Positions 49,468-57,893 of a stretch of DNA of 64,000 nucleotides are shown here, one piece after another. The notes under the pieces were generated by a model. The model did not search any database. It was not told the origin of the DNA and saw nothing but the letters and a program-made list of their open reading frames with translations. The stretch comes from an uncultured Eubacteriales bacterium (lineage in GTDB: Bacteria > Bacillota > Clostridia > Oscillospirales > Oscillospiraceae): assembly GCA_900549475.1 (NCBI GenBank), contig UROF01000002.1, positions 62,001 through 126,000 of the forward strand, written 5' to 3'. The stretch's first letter is position 1, and every line of letters starts with the position of its first letter. The position numbers and the translations under genes are program-made.

Positions 49468-50846
49468 GCCTTATGCTCCTCAATAAAGTTTTCCAGCTCT
49501 GCAATCTGGCGGCTGGTCTCGCTGACAGCAGGGCCGCCGTAGCTGCTGCGCTGGCCCATGCAGGTCTCCAGCTTCAACGCTTCGTATACATCCTCTTCAA
49601 AGAGAGGGGAGATATTCTGCAGTTCCGGCAAGGTCAGCTCCTCCAGAAGCTTTCCGTTGGCGGTACAGTAATAGACCAGGTTGCCCACAGCGGTGTAGGC
49701 ATCCCGGAAGGGCATGCCCTTCTTGGTGAGATAATCGGCGCAGTCGGTGGCGTTGATAAAACCACCGCCGGCAGCCCGGCGCATATTGGCCGGCAGCACC
49801 TTCATGGTGCGGATCATCCCCGCAAATACCGGCAGACACATCTTCACCGTATCCACCGCGTCGAACACCGCCTCCTTGTCCTCCTGCATGTCCTTGTTAT
49901 AGGCCAGAGGCAGACCCTTCATGGCGGTGAGAAGGCCCATAAGATCCCCGTAGACCCGGCCCGTCTTTCCCCGGACCAGCTCTGCTACGTCGGGGTTCTT
50001 CTTCTGCGGCATGATGGAAGAACCAGTGGAGTAGGCGTCATCCAGTTCAATGAACTTGAACTCCCAGCTGCACCAGAGGATAACCTCCTCGGAGAAGCGG
50101 CTGAGATGCATCATCAAAATAGACAGGGCACTCATCAGCTCCAGGGCGTAATCCCGGTCGCTGACGCCGTCCAGGCTGTTGCCCATGGGGCGGTCAAACC
50201 CCAGCGTCTGGGCGGTCATAAAGCGGTCGATGGGATAGGTGGTACCGGCCAGAGCACCGCAGCCCAACGGACACTCGTTCATTCGTTTCTGGCAGTCCTC
50301 CAACCGGGTCACATCCCGGCTGAGCATGGCGCCGTAGGCCAGCAAATGCTGGGCAAAGGAGATGGGCTGGGCCCGCTGCAGGTGGGTATAGCCGGGCATC
50401 ACCGTCTCCTGATGCTGCTTCGCCTGCTCCACAACCGCCTTCTGCAGATCCAGGATATCCTGTTTGATTTCCGCTATCTCATGGCGCAGGTACAGCCGCA
50501 GATCCACCGCCACCTGGTCGTTACGGCTGCGCCCGGTGTGGAGCCGCTTTCCGGCGGCGCCGATCTTGGCGGTGAGGAGAGTCTCCACATTCATGTGGAT
50601 GTCCTCGTTATCCTCCGTCAGTTCCGCCTTTCCAGACTCGATATCGGCCAGCACTTCCTTGAGCCCGGCGGCAATGGCCGCGCCGTCCTCCTGAGAGATG
50701 ATCCCCTGCTGGGCCAGCATGGCGGCATGGGCCAGGGAGCCCATAATGTCCTCTTTATACATCCGTCCGTCCACCTGGATGGAGGAGTTGAAATCGTTGA
50801 CTAAACTGTCGGTCTCCTTCTGGAACCGTCCGCCCCAAAGCTTCAT
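49464..50846 (-). CDS. argH: Argininosuccinate lyase
   Basis: Cleaves argininosuccinate to arginine and fumarate. 460 residues. MKLWGGRFQKETD at the N-terminus, EDIHMNVE, HTGRSRNDQVAVDLRLYLR near 113, GYTHLQRAQPISFAQHL near 160, and the flexible catalytic loop TGSSIMPQKKNPDVAEL near 278 with its catalytic Ser. It overlaps argC by 4 bases and lies 98 bases after argG, with a strong hairpin in the gap. Confidence 0.97.
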   Translation of the reverse strand: MKLWGGRFQKETDSLVNDFNSSIQVDGRMYKEDIMGSLAHAAMLAQQGIISQEDGAAIAAGLKEVLADIESGKAELTEDNEDIHMNVETLLTAKIGAAGKRLHTGRSRNDQVAVDLRLYLRHEIAEIKQDILDLQKAVVEQAKQHQETVMPGYTHLQRAQPISFAQHLLAYGAMLSRDVTRLEDCQKRMNECPLGCGALAGTTYPIDRFMTAQTLGFDRPMGNSLDGVSDRDYALELMSALSILMMHLSRFSEEVILWCSWEFKFIELDDAYSTGSSIMPQKKNPDVAELVRGKTGRVYGDLMGLLTAMKGLPLAYNKDMQEDKEAVFDAVDTVKMCLPVFAGMIRTMKVLPANMRRAAGGGFINATDCADYLTKKGMPFRDAYTAVGNLVYYCTANGKLLEELTLPELQNISPLFEEDVYEALKLETCMGQRSSYGGPAVSETSRQIAELENFIEEHKA

Positions 50847-50880
50847 TGTCCTTCTCTCCTAATCTCAAAATAAATGCGGT

Positions 50881-50913
50881 AAGCGGCGGGAGATCAGCTC
50901 CCGCCGCTTTTTT
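50881..50913. terminator. Hairpin in argG-argH gap, terminator-like on the opposite strand
   Basis: AAGCGGCGGGAG (50881-50892) pairs perfectly with CTCCCGCCGCTT (50898-50909), with the T-run following on the plus strand only. On the arg mRNA the hairpin is preceded by A and not followed by U, so efficient termination of argG is not expected; it may be a processing or stability element, or end an antisense transcript. Confidence 0.6.
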
Positions 50914-50944
50914 GCTTATGATACAGCGGTATTCCGCGCCTGGA

Positions 50945-52165
50945 TCACAGCTTTCCCTCGTCCCGCAGAGCCAAAATGGTGTCGGGCAGGCCCCAGAGGT
51001 TGATGAAGCCGGTGGCGTCAGCCTGGTTGTAATCGCTCTCCTGGAAGGTAACGATGTTCTCAGAATACAGGGTCTCCGGAGAGGTGACGCCGGCGGTGAT
51101 GATATTGCCCTTGTAGAGCTTGAGCTTTACCTGGCCGGTAACATGCTTCTGGGTCTCCACAGCAAAAGCAGTGAGGGCTTCCCGCAGAGGAGTGAACCAC
51201 TTGCCGTTATATACCAGGTCGGCAAAATCCACAGCCAGCTTGCTCTTCATATGCTTGGTATCCTTGTCGATGGTGATCATCTCCAGCACCTCGTGGGCAC
51301 GATAGAGAATGGAGCCGCCGGGAGTCTCGTAGACGCCGCGATCCTTCATACCGGTCATCCGGTTCTCCACGATGTCCAGAAGGCCGATGCCGTTCTTGCC
51401 GCCGATATCGTTGAGCTTGGCGATCATGGTGCTGGCCTTCATCTTCTCGCCATTGAGGGCCACAGGCTTGCCCTGCTCAAAGTCGATGGTCACATAGGTG
51501 GGCTCGTCGGGAGCCATAGCGGGGGATACGCCCATCTCCAGGAAGCCGGGCTTGTCGTACTGGGGCTCGCTGGCGGGGTCCTCCAGATCCAGGCCCTCAT
51601 GGCTCAGGTGCCAGAGGTTCTTATCCTTGGAATAGCTGGTCTCCCGGCTGATCTTCAAAGGCACATTGTGAGCCTCGGCGTAGTCGATCTCCTCGTTCCG
51701 GCTCTTGATGTCCCACTCACGCCAGGGGGCGATGATGGTCATCTCAGGGGCAAAACGCTTGATGGCCAGCTCGAAACGGATCTGGTCGTTGCCTTTGCCG
51801 GTGCAGCCGTGAGCGATGGCGTCAGCGCCCTCCTTCTTGGCGATCTCCACCAGACCCTTGGCGATAATGGGACGGGCAAAGGCAGTACCCAGGAGATAGT
51901 CCTCGTACTTGGCGCCCATCATCATAGAGGGGATGATGACGTCGTCCACCATCTCGTCTACCAGATCCATGACGTAGAGCTTGCTGGCGCCGGTCTTGAT
52001 AGCCTTCTCCTCCAGGCCCTCCAGCTCGTCATTCTGTCCCACGTCGCCGGCTACGGCAATGATCTCAGGGTTGTTGTAGTTCTCCTTCAGCCAGGGGATG
52101 ATGATGGATGTATCCAGGCCTCCGGAATAGGCCAAAACGATCTTTTTAATATCTTTCTTGCTCAT
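50945..52165 (-). CDS. argG: Argininosuccinate synthase
   Basis: Joins citrulline and aspartate using ATP. 406 residues, type I form. P-loop-like AYSGGLDTSIIIPWL near 12, GCTGKGNDQIRFE near 120, APWREWDIKSR and IDFEQGKPVALNGEKM. The ATG at 52165 has GGAGG 8 bases upstream. First gene of argGHCJBDF; promoter and ArgR-like sites lie just upstream. Confidence 0.97.
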   Translation of the reverse strand: MSKKDIKKIVLAYSGGLDTSIIIPWLKENYNNPEIIAVAGDVGQNDELEGLEEKAIKTGASKLYVMDLVDEMVDDVIIPSMMMGAKYEDYLLGTAFARPIIAKGLVEIAKKEGADAIAHGCTGKGNDQIRFELAIKRFAPEMTIIAPWREWDIKSRNEEIDYAEAHNVPLKISRETSYSKDKNLWHLSHEGLDLEDPASEPQYDKPGFLEMGVSPAMAPDEPTYVTIDFEQGKPVALNGEKMKASTMIAKLNDIGGKNGIGLLDIVENRMTGMKDRGVYETPGGSILYRAHEVLEMITIDKDTKHMKSKLAVDFADLVYNGKWFTPLREALTAFAVETQKHVTGQVKLKLYKGNIITAGVTSPETLYSENIVTFQESDYNQADATGFINLWGLPDTILALRDEGKL

Positions 52166-52189
52166 CACAAATACCTCCGTTGGGTTTGT

Positions 52190-52237
52190 TGTTTATGCAT
52201 ATATATTATCTCATAATGTTTATTTATGCAATACATA
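52190..52237 (-). promoter_or_regulatory. argG promoter with ArgR-like palindromes
   Basis: Minus strand TTGCAT (52226-52231), 17 bases, TAATAT (52203-52208). TATGCAATACATA (52225-52237) overlaps the -35, and an AT-rich palindrome around TATGCATA (52194-52201) overlaps the start. Both loosely resemble ARG boxes (TGAATwwwwATTCA), so arginine repression is plausible. No argR gene is in the window. Confidence 0.45.
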
Positions 52238-52404
52238 TTTTTTATAATTTTGCCCTTTATTTTTATACCGTCTTTTGTGCATAATCTCTAATCCCCGGTT
52301 GGAACTCATACAATTTTTACAACTGTAATACCATCGTTTTTCTTTTTTTACACCTCGGCTTCTTTCCAAGAAATACACAAATATATACAGTTTGCATCCC
52401 CTTT
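52238..52404. other. AT-rich intergenic stretch with no recognised gene
   Basis: Together with the adjacent promoter and terminator it forms the 314-base gap between the histidine-kinase operon and argG. A minus-strand open frame of up to 87 codons (52220-52483) crosses the terminator and arg promoter, is Lys/Tyr-rich as expected for AT-rich DNA and has no ribosome site, so it is not called. No T-box or riboswitch is apparent. Confidence 0.5.
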
Positions 52405-52450
52405 GAATAAAAATAGCTGTCCGAAAGGTACAGCGACCTCTCGGACAGCC
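52405..52450 (-). terminator. Terminator of the dedA-like/two-component operon
   Basis: Minus strand: GCTGTCCGA/TCGGACAGC stem (arms at 52441-52449 and 52416-52424, 16-base loop) followed by TATTTTTATTC. Confidence 0.82.
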
Positions 52451-52479
52451 ACTATTTCCTTTTACCCGGCAGAGCTTCA

Positions 52480-53766
52480 TCACATGGCGAAGCTGGCACA
52501 GGCTACCCCTCCCCCTTCCGCATTGTTGCAGATGGAAAAGCTTCCCCCATGCCGCTCACACAGCAGCCGGCAGATGTGCAGGCCCATGCCCATCCTGCCG
52601 CCGCTCTCTTCCCGATAAAACGGTTCCGTCGCCCGCTCCAGTGCCCGGTGGGAAAACCCTCTCCCATCATCGGACACCACTACGCACAGCGTCCCATCCT
52701 CTGCGGACATCCGTACACTGACAGCGCTCCTCCCGTGACGGAAAGCATTGATCAGCAGATTTTCACACACCTGGGAAACTACCTCCCGGTCAATATGCCA
52801 GATCGTCTCTCCCCGTACTTCCCAGGTCACCTGCTTCTCTCCCCGCAGCATATCCGCCGTATCACGCAATCCCGCCAGAAACAGGCCTCGGTCTATGGGG
52901 CCACGGCGGACCTCCAGGTCCTCCAGCCGCTGCAGGCGGGTCATCGCCTCCACATAATTTTCCAGCCGCTCAATGTGGTGTGACATGGTACTTACCTCTT
53001 CCCTGACCTCCTCACGGCTGACAGCGTCCTCCGGCAGTGCGGAGAGGAGCATATCAGCATGGCCCTTGAGTACCGTCAGAGGGGTACGCATATCGTGGGA
53101 AAAAGCGGCGTTGAGCCGGCTGCGCTCCTCCATCTGCCGCCACATGGTCCGCTGGTTCTCCAGCAGAGCAGAGCGCATCTTCTCAAAGGAGGCACACAGC
53201 CGCCCCATCTCATCCCGACTATCATATATAATAGTAAAATCCAGTTGGTCGGCAGCGATCCGGGCAGAGGCGTCATCCAAAATCGCCAGAGGTCCTTTCA
53301 GCTTTCTTCGGTAAAACCAAATGGCGCACAGAATGGCCGCCCCGCCGTAACATACCGGTACCATCAGCAGCTGCAGCGCCGCGGAGACCACATCCAAAAT
53401 CCGGTCGGCATCACTGTAAACCGGCGTGACCACCACCTGAAAGGCCATTTCATCGGTATCGAAGCTCTGCTCCAGCTTATTCTGAGACATGTCCACCGAG
53501 AAATTCTCCACCGTCCGGCCATCCTGGTCCAGGATCGTTACCTGAGACATGGCGTCCCAGGCAATGTCTGCATCTCCTCCCGGAGGGACCTGATAAACGG
53601 TGGCCATAGCCTTGTACTCATAGTAGAGCCCAACCCGGATGCTGTCCAGGCTCCGCGTCAGCAGAATAAGCAGCAAGGTGGCCAGAATAAAGGCTGTCAG
53701 CGTATAGACCACATAGGTGGGCCGAAGGCCCATATCCCGCAGGCGGCAGCCCTTTACTTTTTCCAT
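52480..53766 (-). CDS. Two-component sensor histidine kinase
   Basis: A 428-residue membrane kinase. Helix 1 is near residues 15-37, an extracytoplasmic sensor domain of about 120 residues follows, helix 2 is near 135-160, then HAMP (LAILDDASARIAADQLDF). The kinase core has H-box AAFSHDMRTPLTVLKGHADML near 230, N-box NLLINAFRHG near 335, DDGRGFSHRA and a Gly-rich RMGMGLHICRLLCERHGG. The ATG at 53766 overlaps the regulator gene by 13 bases. The signal is unknown; BceS-like short-loop architecture is excluded by the large outer domain. Confidence 0.93.
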   Translation of the reverse strand: MEKVKGCRLRDMGLRPTYVVYTLTAFILATLLLILLTRSLDSIRVGLYYEYKAMATVYQVPPGGDADIAWDAMSQVTILDQDGRTVENFSVDMSQNKLEQSFDTDEMAFQVVVTPVYSDADRILDVVSAALQLLMVPVCYGGAAILCAIWFYRRKLKGPLAILDDASARIAADQLDFTIIYDSRDEMGRLCASFEKMRSALLENQRTMWRQMEERSRLNAAFSHDMRTPLTVLKGHADMLLSALPEDAVSREEVREEVSTMSHHIERLENYVEAMTRLQRLEDLEVRRGPIDRGLFLAGLRDTADMLRGEKQVTWEVRGETIWHIDREVVSQVCENLLINAFRHGRSAVSVRMSAEDGTLCVVVSDDGRGFSHRALERATEPFYREESGGRMGMGLHICRLLCERHGGSFSICNNAEGGGVACASFAM

Positions 53767-54428
53767 CGGTACCCGCACCCCCACACCGTCTCTATAAACG
53801 GTTCTGCACCGGCAGCCGCCAGCTTCGTCCGGATCCGTCGGATATGTTCCGCTACCACAGCGCTGTCCCCTTCGCTGTCATAGTCCCAGACCTGCTCATA
53901 GATCCGCTCCTTATCAAATACCAATCCGGGGTGTTGGGACAGAAAAGACAGAATATCAAATTCCTTCTTCACCAGCGGGATCTCCCGATCCCCCTGACGG
54001 ACGCTCCTGTCTGAATAGTTGATCACCAGATCTCCTTCAAACCGGACACGGTTCGGCTCTGCCCGGCGCCGGTCCCGGCGCAGATGGGCTTCCACCTGTG
54101 CCAGCAGCACCTCAATGGAAAAAGGTTTGACGATATACTCGTCGCCTCCTGCGGCAAACCCCTGGATCTTGTCCCCATCCTCTACCTTAGCCGTAAGAAA
54201 CAGAATGGGACAGCTCACATCTTCCCGTATCCGCCGGCAGACTTCCAGGCCATCCATGTCCGGCATATTTACATCCAACAGGATCAGATCCGGCTGTCGC
54301 GCCGCCATCGCCAGGGCTTCCTGACCGCCGGAAGCGGTGAGGATCTGATAGCCCCGCCGGCGAAAACAGCTCGACAGCATATCCCGGATATCCTTTTCAT
54401 CATCAACGATCAACAAAGTAGCAGGCAC
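53754..54428 (-). CDS. OmpR-family response regulator
   Basis: A 224-residue regulator. Receiver: IVDDEKDIRD, phospho-Asp in LLDVNMPDMDGLEV near 52, Lys in EYIVKPFSIEVLLAQ near 102. Winged-helix output domain from about 130: VKKEFDILSFLSQHPGLVFDKERIYEQVW and AEHIRRIRTKL, ending TVWGCGYRW. The GTG at 54428 is 6 bases after AAGGGAGAGG; the TTG at 54434 touches that site. It pairs with the overlapping downstream kinase and lies 15 bases after the dedA-like gene. Confidence 0.94.
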   Translation of the reverse strand: MPATLLIVDDEKDIRDMLSSCFRRRGYQILTASGGQEALAMAARQPDLILLDVNMPDMDGLEVCRRIREDVSCPILFLTAKVEDGDKIQGFAAGGDEYIVKPFSIEVLLAQVEAHLRRDRRRAEPNRVRFEGDLVINYSDRSVRQGDREIPLVKKEFDILSFLSQHPGLVFDKERIYEQVWDYDSEGDSAVVAEHIRRIRTKLAAAGAEPFIETVWGCGYRWKK

Positions 54429-54443
54429 ACACAACCTCTCCCT

Positions 54444-55211
54444 TCATTCTTGTTTTGCCGCCAAGTCACCAGCTTTCTCCTGTTGGGCGCTGGTACGGCA
54501 AATCCGGCGATACATCAGAATACCGCCGCCGCTGATCAGCAGCGTCACCGCAAACACCCCGATGGCAAAGGGCACATTTCCCACGCCCAGCGCATCGCCG
54601 CCCACCGTGCTGGTAATAATGGACGGTATCCGGGCCGGTGTCGTCAGCAGCAGCCACCGGGCCAGACTGATATTGGTAAGACCTGATACATAGGTCAGCA
54701 GATCCTTGGGGCTGCCTGGGATACAAAACAGCGTAAAAATCAGGACGTCCCGCCGCCGGATATCCTTCAAAAAGGACAGTTCCATGATCTTCTCCCGTGG
54801 GAAAAAAGTCTCCACCGCTTTTACTCCCAAACTGCGGACCAGCAAAAATACCGCCACACTGCCCAGGGCCGCCCCCAGCAGGCACAGCAGAAGTCCCATC
54901 CAGGCACCGAAGGCATACCCCGCCGCCAGTTCCAAAGGCTCCCCGGGGATCACTGCCACAAATATCTGCAGCATCATCATCCCCACAAACGCCAGCTGCC
55001 CCCACCAACCCCGTTCTGCTATCCAGCCACGGAACCGGTCAGGGTCCGACGCCAATTCCAATATAGGCCGTCCGGCAAACCAAAACACAGCCAGGAACAG
55101 CACCACTACCAAGCCGGCCGCGCCTAAAGCCAGACGCTGCCTGGGCTGGAGCGGAGGGCGCTGAGCAATACGCTGGGCCAGCAGATGCACATAACTGCGA
55201 ATAAGTTTCAT
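54444..55211 (-). CDS. TVP38/TMEM64 (DedA-related) membrane protein
   Basis: A 255-residue polytopic protein. After a basic N-terminus and one helix, the VTT/SNARE-associated domain shows VAVIPGEPLELAAGYAFGAWMGLLLCLLGAALGSVAVFLLVR near 85-130 and FCIPGSPKDLLTYVSGLTNISLARWLLL near 165-195, the two re-entrant conserved blocks. Related proteins act in lipid flipping or membrane homeostasis. Cotranscription with the downstream two-component genes suggests a membrane-stress response module; inference. Confidence 0.9.
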   Translation of the reverse strand: MKLIRSYVHLLAQRIAQRPPLQPRQRLALGAAGLVVVLFLAVFWFAGRPILELASDPDRFRGWIAERGWWGQLAFVGMMMLQIFVAVIPGEPLELAAGYAFGAWMGLLLCLLGAALGSVAVFLLVRSLGVKAVETFFPREKIMELSFLKDIRRRDVLIFTLFCIPGSPKDLLTYVSGLTNISLARWLLLTTPARIPSIITSTVGGDALGVGNVPFAIGVFAVTLLISGGGILMYRRICRTSAQQEKAGDLAAKQE

Positions 55212-55344
55212 GGGCTACACTCCTTACGTGGTGACGGCATCTGCCGCCTCTGCATAAGAGCATAGCCCATGATCCTCAACTTTTCTTCTACTGCAAGCGC
55301 TTTTTTTCTTTAACAAAAACCTGTTTTTTTATTAAGGCCTCGTC
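55212..55344. other. Intergenic gap with no recognised gene
   Basis: T/A-tract-rich 133 bases between the acyltransferase-like gene and the dedA-like gene. A small hairpin AAAAAC/GTTTTT near 55314-55331 is too weak to call as a terminator. Confidence 0.4.
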
Positions 55345-56013
55345 CTACACTTCCCCCAGGGCATTGATTTCCCCACGGAGGGCCTCCCGCACACGTACCA
55401 TTTCCGCCTTCTGGTCCGCAGCGGGATCAAAGCGGACCGGAGCACCCGCCGTGATCCGGCGGGTCTGATGGTTCAGACGCAGCGGCACAAAATCCAACGG
55501 CTTGTCCGATACCCGGTGCCAAAACCGGTTGATCAGCAGAAATCCGTCATAAACCGCTCCGATATCGTCACTGTCATCCGTATAATCCACATCCGGGAAG
55601 ATCAGGATACTGTCTCCCGCCTGCAAAGCCGCCGTCGTCTCCCGAAATGTTGCCCCGATATGGACAGACCCCCGGTAGACCGGAATAGCGCCGGTGGAGG
55701 CCATCAAAGTGCTGACATACCCGGATACCACAGAAGCCAAGAAGTTGGCCAGCGGCTGAGGCAAGCCAAAGCGCTTAGAAAATGTATAGCCTGAAAACTG
55801 CTCATAGCATGTTTTCTTGTCTGTAAACACATGGAATACCCAGGGGCGAACCGGAAAAGGCAGCCAGCAGAGAGTGGCTAACGGTCCTGCCATATTGCCG
55901 TGGCTGCAGACATATACCGTGGGACCGGAAGGAGGATCTATCTCCGCCGTCCATCGGCCGATCTTCAGCCGGACAAAAAAACGGCTGAACGCAAAAAGCT
56001 TACCTCTCCTCAT
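55345..56013 (-). CDS. Acyltransferase-like (LPLAT-related) protein with altered motifs
   Basis: A 222-residue protein. The layout resembles glycerophosphate acyltransferases: motif-I position VYVCSHGNMAGPLAT near 33, motif-II position GAIPVYRGSVHIGATFRE near 108-125, and motif-III position ILIFPDVDYTDDSDD near 136. The standard HxxxxD is replaced by HGNMAGP and FPEG by FPDV, so substrate or chemistry may differ. It starts inside the last codons of the GT2-GtrA gene (14-base overlap) after GGGAGGAGG, so the two are coupled. A lipid-linked sugar or surface-polymer role fits; inference. Confidence 0.65.
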   Translation of the reverse strand: MRRGKLFAFSRFFVRLKIGRWTAEIDPPSGPTVYVCSHGNMAGPLATLCWLPFPVRPWVFHVFTDKKTCYEQFSGYTFSKRFGLPQPLANFLASVVSGYVSTLMASTGAIPVYRGSVHIGATFRETTAALQAGDSILIFPDVDYTDDSDDIGAVYDGFLLINRFWHRVSDKPLDFVPLRLNHQTRRITAGAPVRFDPAADQKAEMVRVREALRGEINALGEV

Positions 56014-57112
56014 TCTCGTCCTCCTCCCGGAACACCCAGTGCATTTGGATCTGGTAGCTGCCGATAGCCAGCAGGATATCCACCAGAGCCTTACTCACCA
56101 CCGGCGGAAGGGACGGGAACAGGACCGTCATGAACAGCAGCAGTAAGTATGAACACATCAGCTGCCCCAGCCACAGACAATAGTATCGCACAAGCGTCCT
56201 GCGGTGGGGGCGTACACCGAACACATAGCGGCGGTTCAAGGTATAGTTCAGCGCCGACGACAACGCCCGGGCCGTCAAGGTAGACCACCAATAACAGGCC
56301 AGATCCGACAGAGGACGGAAAATCAGCGCACTGCCCAGCCAGAAGGTCAATACATCCGCCGCCGCCGACATGGCTGCCGCCGCTGTATACCATCCCAAGC
56401 CGGACATCAGGATCAAAAATACCCGCCAGGAATCCCGCACCGCATGGAGATGGGTCCCGGCATTGTTATTATAGTAGATCACTTCAATAGAGACCTGCCG
56501 CAGCTCTACATGCTCCCGAGCCGCCTTGATGAGCATATTCATCTCATATTCATAGCGATCACCTTCGATCCCTGCACACCAGCGCAGCAGTTCCCACGGT
56601 ATACCCCGCAGGCCTGTCTGTGTATCGGACAGCCTCGCCCCGTAAAGCAGGTGAAACGCCCAGCTGGTAACCCGATTTCCAATCTTGGAACGGGTAGGCA
56701 CATTGGGCAGGGTCAGATCCCGTACCCCCAGCACCAGGCGCTTTTCTTCCTCTGCCGCAGCCGCAGCCACCGCACACACATCCTCCACGCTGTGCTGGCC
56801 ATCTGCATCGGCGGTGACCACCGCCGAACCTTTCCACGGGGGACAGTTGAGAATATGGGCAAATGCCGTTTTAAGCGCACGGCCCTTTCCCCGGTTTTTC
56901 TCATGACGCAGGACTGTGCAGCCCGCCATATATTCCAGCTTCCGAAAAATATCAGCACAGGTCGGGCCGCTGCCGTCGTCCACCACCACTACCTGACGGA
57001 ACCCCTTGTCCAGCAGCGTGGCCACATATGCCGTTATCTCCGGGTCGGGGCACAAGGCGGGAATCACTACGATGCACTGGCCCAGGATCTCTGCGTCATA
57101 CACTCTCCCCAT
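56000..57112 (-). CDS. Fusion of family-2 glycosyltransferase (DPM1-like) with GtrA membrane domain
   Basis: A 370-residue protein. Residues 1-230 are a GT2 domain: VVIPALCPDPEI, VVVVDDGSGP near 42, ADADGQHSVED near 100 and DTQTGLRGIPWELL near 163, as in dolichyl- or polyprenyl-phosphate sugar transferases. Residues 240-365 hold four hydrophobic helices with SSALNYTLNRRYVFG, the GtrA signature. The fusion suggests synthesis of a polyprenyl-phosphate sugar and its membrane translocation. ATG after GGAGGAAG. Two tandem hairpins precede it. Confidence 0.9.
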   Translation of the reverse strand: MGRVYDAEILGQCIVVIPALCPDPEITAYVATLLDKGFRQVVVVDDGSGPTCADIFRKLEYMAGCTVLRHEKNRGKGRALKTAFAHILNCPPWKGSAVVTADADGQHSVEDVCAVAAAAAEEEKRLVLGVRDLTLPNVPTRSKIGNRVTSWAFHLLYGARLSDTQTGLRGIPWELLRWCAGIEGDRYEYEMNMLIKAAREHVELRQVSIEVIYYNNNAGTHLHAVRDSWRVFLILMSGLGWYTAAAAMSAAADVLTFWLGSALIFRPLSDLACYWWSTLTARALSSALNYTLNRRYVFGVRPHRRTLVRYYCLWLGQLMCSYLLLLFMTVLFPSLPPVVSKALVDILLAIGSYQIQMHWVFREEDENEER

Positions 57113-57130
57113 TCATTCTTCCTCCTCTGC

Positions 57131-57182
57131 CCCCGTCGGAAACTTCATTTCCGACGGGGCCTTTGTCCGCCGGACAAAGGCC
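57131..57182 (-). other. Two tandem hairpins upstream of the GT2-GtrA gene
   Basis: CCCCGTCGGAAA-CTTCA-TTTCCGACGGGG (57131-57159) and GGCCTTTGTCCG-C-CGGACAAAGGCC (57158-57182) are perfect 12-bp stems sharing two bases, so both cannot be fully formed at once. They end just before the ribosome site and lack a T-run. Confidence 0.65.
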
Positions 57183-57230
57183 CGGCAGCATTCCGGCATC
57201 TATCATACCGGGAAAATATCAACTTTTTAT

Positions 57231-57893
57231 CTACCGGAAAACCTCATTCCGGCTGTCCAGCAGCATCAGCCGCTGCACCCGGACAAAATCAGGCTTTCTC
57301 TCCGGCAGACAGGTCTCCACCGCTGTCGCCAGCAGTGCCGGATTCAGCCCCGGATTCTGGGCAGCCACAACCACGTCCATGCAGAGGGTATCTCCCTCCG
57401 CAGAAAAGTCTATGCTGCGGATCAGCGGGCGGATGTCCACATCTGCCATGGCCTTACGCTTGGTCCGCTTCTGGATCACGATCTCCTCCCGGGCAAACAG
57501 CTCCTGCACCGCCTGCACCGTCTCCGGCGTCACACCGCCATCGTAGATGAGTTCCACCCGGCAGCGGAGCGCATCCAGCTCCCGGATAGGACGCACCGCC
57601 TCCCAGCAGTCTACCGCCACGATGCCCTCGGGCATGAAACGGTTGAGATTCTCCGGCAGAGCGGCACAGTCCACCTGACCGTCCACTTCAAAGTCCAGCA
57701 ACTCACAGTCGCTGGACTGTCCCACCGACAGAGGCAGGGCAAAGGCAAGCAGCGGGTGGGGATGAAACCCCTGGGAATGTCGCAGCACCAGGCCTTCCCG
57801 GAGAAACACCCGCTGGAACGTACGCAGCAGGTCCAGGTGGGAGATATATACCGCCCGGCCCTCCTTACGGAACATAAGACGAAGCTTAGCCAC
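57231..57893 (-). CDS. Radical-SAM-linked protein, TIGR03936/DUF2344
   Basis: A 220-residue protein with the family N-terminus LRLMFRKEGRAVYISHLDLLRTFQRVFLREGL and GFHPHPLLAFALPLSVGQSSDCELLDFEVD. It always accompanies a TIGR03960 radical-SAM protein; the joint function is unknown to me. The GTG at 57893, 7 bases after GGAGGGGAG, overlaps the upstream gene by 8 bases. In many Clostridia ribonuclease G and rplU follow; here a GT2-GtrA gene follows instead. Confidence 0.92.
   Translation of the reverse strand: MAKLRLMFRKEGRAVYISHLDLLRTFQRVFLREGLVLRHSQGFHPHPLLAFALPLSVGQSSDCELLDFEVDGQVDCAALPENLNRFMPEGIVAVDCWEAVRPIRELDALRCRVELIYDGGVTPETVQAVQELFAREEIVIQKRTKRKAMADVDIRPLIRSIDFSAEGDTLCMDVVVAAQNPGLNPALLATAVETCLPERKPDFVRVQRLMLLDSRNEVFR

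Noticed and set aside
52166..52479. T-box or riboswitch leader for the arginine operon
   Set aside because: The likely promoter lies only about 30 bases before argG, leaving no room for a T-box, and no specifier or antiterminator pattern is visible.
52220..52483. 87-codon minus-strand frame between argG and the histidine kinase gene
   Set aside because: It crosses a terminator and the arg promoter, lacks a ribosome site and has the Lys/Tyr/Asn bias of translated AT-rich DNA. The CKNC motif alone is not enough.
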